Shown: positions 57,661-64,000 of the stretch, one piece after another
How the letters are laid out: each line of letters begins with the position of its first letter
How positions within the stretch are numbered: position 1 is the stretch's first letter
Made by a program: the position numbers and the translations under genes
DNA from: Dastarcus helophoroides
Lineage: Eukaryota > Arthropoda > Insecta > Coleoptera > Bothrideridae
Direction: 5' to 3'
DNA: 64,000 nt
Assembly (NCBI GenBank): GCA_028583605.1
Contig: CM053332.1
Span: 25,888,485-25,952,484 of the forward strand
Notes under the pieces: model-generated
What the model saw: only the letters and a program-made list of their open reading frames with translations
What the model was told of the DNA's origin: nothing
Database searches by the model: none

Positions 57661-59094
57661 CAACGCTGAACTCTTGTCCAAATTTCGCAAAAAATTAAGA
57701 GAAAAGTCAACATTTCGAAAAAATCCCACAATACTGATTTGAATCTTAAAGAAAGCCAAAAATTTCTTAAAATTAGTCTAAAAAAAATCCTGATTTCAGT
57801 CCTGAAGTCACAAGTTTTAGATTAATTTATTTCACGAAATTCACAGTCGTTTTAAAAAGTTAAAGTAAAATTACGAACTTGTTATTTTTTTTAATTCCGT
57901 TAGAAGGAAATAAGAGAAAAATTGTCCATTACACATTAATAATATATTCAGGAAAATTATCAGAAATTTTTATAAAGATTTACTGTCCCAGTTCCGAGAA
58001 ATAAAATAAATTTTAAAAACATACGTAGATTTCTGAAAAATGAAAAGTTTTGGCAACGTTGCATCCAAAATTTATTATACTATAATTAAGAACGTCAGCA
58101 AATTTCACCAACAACGCTTGACTGTAGATTCGGGGTGACAAATGAATACGGCCACGCAAAAAAAAAAAATTTTAATTTTCGAGTTCAAGTTGTCAAAAAA
58201 AAAAAATACTTTCACAACCTCTTTGCAGATCGTATTGAAATTTGAAGCGCCACATTTAATTTACTAATTGCTTAAAATTATAATATTTGTGTTACAAGCT
58301 TAAATCCAAAATTTTAGAGAAAAAAGCTTTTTTTACAAAGACAGCATAATTTCGAAAAAAAATTAGAAACCAAAAGAATCTTCACTTCAATATTTTAAGT
58401 CGTAAAGTCAACTTTTTGCTCGAAATTTTGAAAGACTTTAAAACCACAACCTTCAATCAGCGTGAACTCGAAATATCTAAAATTTGGAAAATTCAATTTT
58501 TTCCTCGAAATTGCAATTTTAAACTTAAAAGTTTAAAGTCAAAAATTTAAAAAATCTTGAAATTGTTAGCTTCCAAACGAAATATTCTAATTTCGAGATT
58601 AAACATGAAAATCTTATACAAAATATAACAACTTAAATCTATCAATTTTTTTCAAAGTTAATCGGAATAAGTTCGACAATTTTGAAAAATTTTGGAAAAA
58701 TTCTAAATTTTCGAAACTTACAATTTTGAAATATCTGACGATTTTGAAATTAAGCCGAAATATTTTATAATAGAAATTTTCAAAAGAAGTTGAAACATTG
58801 AAAAAAGTCGACGTTTTAAAGCTAATATTTTGAAAAAAAAGTAGACGTTTTAAAGCGAATATTTTTAAAAAAGTCGACATTTTCAAAAACGTTGATATCT
58901 TAAAATAATGCGAAAATTTGAGAAAAGTCGTAGTCTTAGAAGTCAAAGTTTTTAAAAATGTTGAAAAAGAAAGATTTTCGAAAAAATCGAAATTATTAAA
59001 GTCATATTTCTAATTGAAAAAAAATTGAAATGTTGGAAAGAAAATTTCAAAGAAGAAGTCGAAGTTTTAGAGAAAAAGTCGAAAGTTTCAATAA
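57661..59094. repeat. AT-rich decayed repeat, no gene
   Basis: aaaagtcgaaattttgaaaa-like text of the TCGAAATTT family, strongly decayed. The minus-strand frame 58614-58946 (Phe/Ser/Lys/Thr-rich) follows the repeat. Confidence 0.5.
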
Positions 59095-59112
59095 AATTGG
59101 AAATTCTGAACA

Positions 59113-59640
59113 AATGTCGAAATTTAAAAAAGTCGAAATTTAAAAAAATCGAAATAATAAAATCAAAAATTTTCCAAACATGCTAAGCAAAATATGGGGA
59201 ATTAAAAAAAATCGAAATGTTAAAAAAATGCCATCCGAAGCTGTGATGTTACTTCCGCTCCCGAATCCGTTTAATTTATCTACTATCTTTCACTTCGAAA
59301 TTTCGAATTTTATTCGAACTCGATCGATTTTCTAACTGCAATTTCAAATTACATGTCGAAATTTAAAAAAGTCGAAATTTAAAAATGTCGAAATTTAAAA
59401 AAGTCGAAATTTAAAAAAGTCGAAATAATAAAATCAAAAATTTTCCAAACATGTTAAGCAAAATATGAGGAATTAAAAAAAAATCGAAATGTTAAAAAAA
59501 TGCCATCCGAAGCTGTGATGTTACTTCCGCTCCCGAATCCGTTTAATTTATCTACTATCTTTCACTTCGAAATTTCGAATTTTATTTGAACTCGATCGAT
59601 TTTCCACCTGCAATTTCGAATTACATTTGAAAGCATTCGA
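59113..59640. repeat. ~271 bp tandem duplication
   Basis: gccatccgaagctgtgatgt, followed by tacttccgctcccgaatccg, stands at 59231 and again at 59502. The copies are almost identical over the full unit including cactttcgaaatttcga-type ends. A third, more diverged copy is found at ~60225-60480 (gccatctgaagctgtgatgt at 60325). Confidence 0.88.
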
Positions 59641-61070
59641 ATTTCGAATTAAATTCATCTGTTTTTTTTGGCAATTGCGCCGTTTTTAAAAACGTTTAAA
59701 TTTTTCAATTTTTATAAATTCCTACTCTTTCGAAAAATTTCGACTTCGTACTTTTTTTCGAAATTTCGATTTGTGTTTCTTTTTGAAAATTCAGAAAAAA
59801 ACATTTTTCGAAATTTCGCAATTTTGGAAAATTTGACGAATTTTGAAACAAAGTCGAAATATTATGGAGTATACATTTTCAGAAAAAGTTAAAATTTTGG
59901 AAAAAGTCAAAACTTTGAAAAAAGTCGACGTTTTGAAGCAAACGTTTCCAAAAAAGTCGAAATTTTCAAAAAACGTTGAAATTCTGGAAAAACGCAGAAA
60001 TTTGAGAAAAGTGGAAATTTTAAATTCAAAATTTTGAAGATGAAATTTCAATTAAAAGTTAAAATTTTCAAAAAAGTGAAGATTTTCCAAAAAAATCGAA
60101 ATCTTTAGTCATATTTCTAAATGAAAAAAATTGAACTGTTGGAAAGAAATTATATTTCAAAAATAACGCCGAAGTTTTAAAGAAAAAGTCGCAAGTTTCA
60201 ATAAAATTAGAAATTTTTGAAAAAATGTCGAAATTTAAAAAAGACCAAATTTTAAAGACAAACATTGCCAAAAGAGGTTTAGGGAAAAATAAGAAATTAA
60301 AAAAAATCGAAATGTGGAAAAAATGCCATCTGAAGCTGTGATGTTACTTTCACTCTAGAATCCGCCTGGTTTATCTACTAGGTTTCTTTTTTCATTTCGA
60401 ATTTATTTCGAACTCGCTCGATTATCCAACTGAAATTTCGAATTATATTCGAAATTTCGAATTAATTAATCTCTTTTGACAATTTTGACATTTTTAAAAA
60501 TGTTTAAATTTTTATTTTTAAAATTTTCGACTTTTCTCGTACACCTTTTCGAAAATAAGATTTATGTAATTTTTTGAACATTTCGCATCAAAAAATTCAT
60601 TTTTTTTTTGTAAAATGCATTTTACCAATTCTTGAAAATATTTACAAATTTTTGAAAAATTTTACTTTTTTTGAAAATTTTTCAGTTTTTCTCGTGGTTT
60701 TAAATTTTTTGAATATTGCGGTTTTTTCGAAATGTCTATTTTTTAAAAACTTTGACACATTTAAAACAGGTTGATCCTAAATTTCAATTTTTTTGTAAAT
60801 AAGATTTTTTTGAAAAAATTTTTTGAAGATTGTCATTTTACGAAAATTACGACATTTAAAAATTCCAATTTTTATGTTTGAAAATTTCAACTTTTTTAAC
60901 ATTTCTACTTTTTGAACATTTCTACTTTTTGAATATTTCGACTTTTTGAACATTTCTACTTTTTGAACCGTTCGACTTTTTGAACATTTCGATTTTTTGA
61001 ACATTTCGACTTTTTTTCAATATTTTGAAATTTTAACTTTCTTAAAAATTTCGTTCGATTGGATTTCAGC
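59641..61070. repeat. AT-rich repeat, including a third copy of the 271 bp unit
   Basis: Mostly decayed TCGAAATTT-family sequence. 60225-60480 is the third copy of the 59113 unit. 60890-61020 is a short run of ~16 base units (actttttgaacatttcg). Frames on both strands are Phe- or Lys-rich by composition. Confidence 0.55.
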
Positions 61071-61371
61071 CATGTACCAGCGTGTGCAGAAAATGTTAAA
61101 TTTTCATGTGTCGATTTTTTTTTAAAAAGAAAGAGTAAATTGTAATTCATTTGTGGTGTCAAAAAGTAGTTATATTATTTGTAATTAAGGGTCGTGCGGT
61201 GAGATTTCGCTAGGCAACGCTGATGCAATGTATTATGTTGTCATTAATCTCTCTTCGATACAAGTTTCATTAAAAAAAAAACAAATTAGGGCAGAAATAT
61301 GCCCTCGGATCTTGGATTACTAGATTAATAAAACTATTTTGATTTTTGATGTAACGCAGTGTTTAGTTTAG
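61071..61371. other. unique spacer, no gene seen
   Basis: Non-repetitive AT-rich sequence with a small hairpin agggcagaaatatgccct (near 61289). It is downstream of the minus-strand ORF at 61372 and could hold its 3'UTR. Confidence 0.35.
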
Positions 61372-61602
61372 TTACACAGGATCCTCCATCTCTTGGGTGA
61401 TTGGTTTTATATCGGAGAAGGTCGCTGCAAGGATGTCCAACTCCTTTCGATAGTGCGATAGCTTTTGGATAGAGAGCGCTCGCCAGTCACTTTTCAGCTC
61501 TCTACAATTCAGTGTGGTTGATACAGAGAACTCTATGGAGTTCACTGGTTCATTCGATTGACACAAATCGATAACTAAGAATGTAATCAGAAACATAGCC
61601 AT
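61372..61602 (-). CDS. hypothetical small secreted protein
   Basis: 76 codons, ATG to TAA, with an in-frame TAG 30 bases upstream. The start MAMFLITFLVIDLCQS looks like a signal peptide, followed by a soluble ~60-residue segment (NEPVNSIEFSVSTTLNC, then LKSDWRALSIQKLSHYRKEL) ending EMEDPV. Codon and amino-acid composition are protein-like and quite unlike the repeat frames. A second Met two codons later is an alternative start. gttacag just upstream could instead be a splice acceptor. No family recognised. A second ORF diverges from it at 61853. Confidence 0.42.
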   Translation of the reverse strand: MAMFLITFLVIDLCQSNEPVNSIEFSVSTTLNCRELKSDWRALSIQKLSHYRKELDILAATFSDIKPITQEMEDPV

Positions 61603-61852
61603 GAGAAAGCAACCCTCTATACCTGTAACCTAATTTAAGATGACATCGAAGGCTTCGCCCAGCGGAAAACAAAAAAGAACTTTATTCTAACGATCTTTGA
61701 TGAATTTTATTAACGAATGAAATCAAAATACTTTGACAAATGTTGATAAACTGAGTAGTTAATGATGAAATAAACAGAGGCGCCCTCTTGTAACGAATTA
61801 CAATATATAACAAGAATGTTAGATCCTTTCGTAAACAACTGCTGAACTAAAA

Positions 61853-62041
61853 ATGAAATTTCAGGACAAAAATTTAAATCTTAAAGTTTTTTTTCTACAA
61901 CAACCCTTTGAGAATTTACATACAATTGAAATATTCGAGCCGTCAATAATAGACGTTACTGTAATTTTTAAGGACGAAAAACAGTTCAGTTATTGCTCCT
62001 GCGATGGCGCCACCATGAGGATATTCTCGCTGACTCTCTAA
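61853..62041 (+). CDS. hypothetical 62-residue protein
   Basis: ATG to TAA, with an in-frame TAA 21 bases upstream. Residues such as NLHTIEIFEPSIIDVTVIF and DEKQFSYCSCDGATMRIF look protein-like. The stop overlaps AATAAA (62041 region), a possible polyadenylation signal. tttcag at 61859-61864 is also a plausible splice acceptor, so it might be a terminal exon. It lies ~250 bases from the divergent ORF at 61602. No domain recognised. Confidence 0.28.
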   Translation: MKFQDKNLNLKVFFLQQPFENLHTIEIFEPSIIDVTVIFKDEKQFSYCSCDGATMRIFSLTL

Positions 62042-62650
62042 ATAAACCAGAATTTTTATGACAACCTCGATCTACATTGTTTGTCGAAGTGGCAACTTTG
62101 CGGTTGGAGTTAAAATGTCATTTTCTAAAAAAAAAATGTTTTTTTCGAAAATTTGGCTTTTAAAAAGGTCGTGAGATTCCCAGTTTTTAATTTCGAAGAA
62201 AAACGTGGAACATTTTAAGAAAAATGAAGCGTTTAAAACGAAAATTTGATATCGACATTTCAATGCAAATTGCCACTAATGCCGAAATTTAAAAATTTTA
62301 ATTTTAAAATTTTTGGAAAGAATAAATATTGAAGAAAAACCAAAATTATCAGAAAAAATAAAATCTCTCAAAAATGGTCGAAGTTTTGGACAGTTAAAAT
62401 TTTAGAAATAATTAACATTTTCAAATATGGGAATTTTTTTAAAATATCGAAAAAAATACGAAATTTAAAAAAATTAAAATTTTCAAAAACAAGGGAGAAT
62501 TCTTTAACTAGTTGAAATTTTGAAAAATGTCGAAATTTTGAAAAAAAAAACAAAATTCATGAAAAAATATTGAAAATTGAATATGTTAACTTTTCAAAAT
62601 GTTTCAAGTTTTCGTTCAAAAGGGACAAATTTTACAAAAATAAACAAAAT
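62042..62650. other. AT-rich DNA, no gene seen
   Basis: Decayed aaaattttcgaaaaa-type repeat. Nothing else supportable. Confidence 0.45.
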
Positions 62651-62654
62651 TTTT

Positions 62655-63060
62655 CAAAAAGCTATTACTTAGGATTTAAAAGTACCCCATCAGATAGTTG
62701 TTGACTCGCAGATTACGAAACTAAAAACCAAATTGAGCTAAGACTTCTGGTTTGGAAGATATGAGAGTTTAAAGGGGGGACCCTTGATACAAAACCTGAA
62801 AAAAATTTGCATTTTTCGAAAATGAGTTTATTGCATTTTCATAGAGTTTTCGGGACGTAGAATAAGAATTTCAAAACCAATTTGAGCTAGGACTATCCGT
62901 TCGCGAGCTACAAGCTCCGAAATTTTCGAAAATTTCAAATTTTCCAAGGTCAAAATTCAAAAGTTATTACTTAAGATTTGAAAGTACCCTATCCGATAGA
63001 TTTTGTCCCGTAGATTACGAATATGAAAACCAAATTGAGCTACGATGATTTTTTCTCGAA
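62655..63060. repeat. three diverged ~150 bp units
   Basis: ttattacttaggatttaaaa, followed by gtaccccatc, then gcagattacgaaactaaaaa and caaattgagcta, returns as ttattacttaagatttgaaa ... gtagattacgaatatgaaaa at ~62960. A middle, partial unit lies at ~62835-62900 (gggacgtagaataagaattt, caatttgagctagg). The pattern looks like a dispersed insect repeat; family unknown. Confidence 0.6.
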
Positions 63061-63340
63061 GACGTTACTTTCATGTAGTAAATTGGAATTTTATTTAAGA
63101 ACTTTTTTTGAAAATTTCACATTTTTGAAAATTTTGACGCTCTTTTCAAAATTTCTATTTTGAAAATTTCGACTTTTTTTAATAATAGTCGATCGTTTTT
63201 TTCAAATTTTTCACTTTTTTTCCAAAGTTTCGACTTTTTGCAAACTTTCCACTTTTTTTCAGAATTTTCACTTTTTTCAAAATTTCGCTTTTTTGACATT
63301 TTCAACCCTTTTCGGAGCACTTTTTTCAAAATTTCGGCAT
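63061..63340. other. AT-rich decayed repeat, no gene
   Basis: acttttttcaaaatttcgac-type units on the T-rich strand. The frames on both strands here mirror each other and are compositional. Confidence 0.5.
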
Positions 63341-64000
63341 TTTGTCATGTTGAGCACAAGGATCAAGATCGCCTAATGTCAAAATCGTGTAAGAACAAAT
63401 TTACGTGATTTCAAATTTAAGTTCAAAATTCAATATAAGCTGACGTTCTAAGTTATATGACTATAAGCTCATTTAGGCTCAAGATAAACAAATATTTTAT
63501 AAAAATATTCACTTTTTTATTAAAATTTTGATATTTGTTAAAGTAACCAAAGTTTTTCAGCTGGAAAGACCATTTTTATCGAAAATTGAAATTTCGACCT
63601 TCACTACGAAACTTCCTCACCCTCTGGATCTCAAAAGTCCACTAATAAGACAAGGTTACGCAACCCAAAATCACTTTAAATGATGCAAGGGCCAGATCAC
63701 ATAATACGTTCAAGGTCACGTGAGGACAAGGATCAAGGTCGCCTATGGTCAAAATTTTAAATTCACTTCAGTTCAAAATGATGTGAGTTCAAGAGCCCAA
63801 AATCATGAAAGTTCATCTAGGCTCAAGGCTTGATCAACTCGGTCACGTAAGTTTAAGGTCATATGAATTCAAGGTTAGATGGGTTCAAAGTTACGTTACA
63901 TCAGGGTCACGTAAGCTCCCTTGATGTCAATATTGCGTTAGCTCAAGATCGCGTATATTCAAGGTCACATTAGCTCGACATTATTTGGGGTCAAGATCGC
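63341..64000. repeat. TCAAGGTCA minisatellite, inverted orientation, window edge
   Basis: Text such as cgttcaaggtcacgtgagga, gatcaaggtcgcctatggtc and gttcaaggtcacattagctc is the reverse complement of the 19690-24025 family. It is sparse at 63341-63640 and dense to the window end, where it is cut off. Confidence 0.85.

Overview
The window is AT-rich eukaryotic DNA. It carries one firmly recognised gene end: the terminal, homeodomain-encoding exon of a ladybird/Lbx homeobox gene (6114-6496, + strand). The insect-type C-terminal tail after the homeodomain and a 2.1 kb block of CCTAA (TTAGG on the other strand) pentamers both fit an insect. The order cannot be fixed from this window. Almost everything else is tandemly repeated DNA. 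Most long open frames lie inside repeats and are by-products of them.

Layout. 1-6113 is upstream of the ladybird exon and probably its last intron. It holds a ~265 bp repeat, T-rich decayed repeat, ten head-to-tail copies of a 291 bp satellite, a hAT-like terminus and the first of six related hammerhead-ribozyme-like elements. 6114-8277 is the ladybird 3' exon plus probable 3'UTR. Inside it the exon has been duplicated in tandem as a frameshifted second copy without a splice acceptor, and an 11 bp minisatellite has expanded. 8285-9690 is a ~140 bp repeat containing two LTR-like modules (TATA box, AATAAA) and a perfect 37 bp-arm hairpin. 9800-17920 holds two tRNA-like T arms, a ~246 bp satellite arranged as ~490 bp dimers, a 21 bp minisatellite, four hammerhead-like copies (two head to head) and a decayed coding fragment.

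18780-19640 is a unique island. 19690-24530 is a ~15-16 bp minisatellite packed with TGACCTTGA (reverse of TCAAGGTCA) and CACGTG. 24530-27090 is AT-rich repeat with a sixth hammerhead-like copy. 27090-27890 is a unique island. 28620-36300 is a ~24 bp-subunit satellite with ~520 bp higher-order units, and from one subunit a nearly perfect 20 bp array of ~225 copies (36311-40820) appears to have arisen. 40822-46030 is a GACGTC/AAGCTT-rich satellite. 46030-48050 is unique sequence with TAATTA motifs. 48060-53480 is a ~20 bp TCGAAATTTCGA satellite. 54536-56640 is the TTAGG-type block. 56770-57660 is a unique island with a possible small secreted ORF. 57660-63340 is AT-rich decayed repeat with two further small ORF candidates. 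63340-64000 is the TCAAGGTCA satellite again, inverted.

No operon-like cooperation of genes is visible. The strongest points are (i) the tandem duplication of the ladybird homeodomain exon, (ii) a dispersed family that folds as a hammerhead ribozyme, with a compensatory base-pair change among copies, (iii) the nuclear-receptor-half-site satellite, and (iv) the traceable birth of a homogeneous 20 bp array from a neighbouring satellite. All calls come from reading by eye; no alignment or database search was run.
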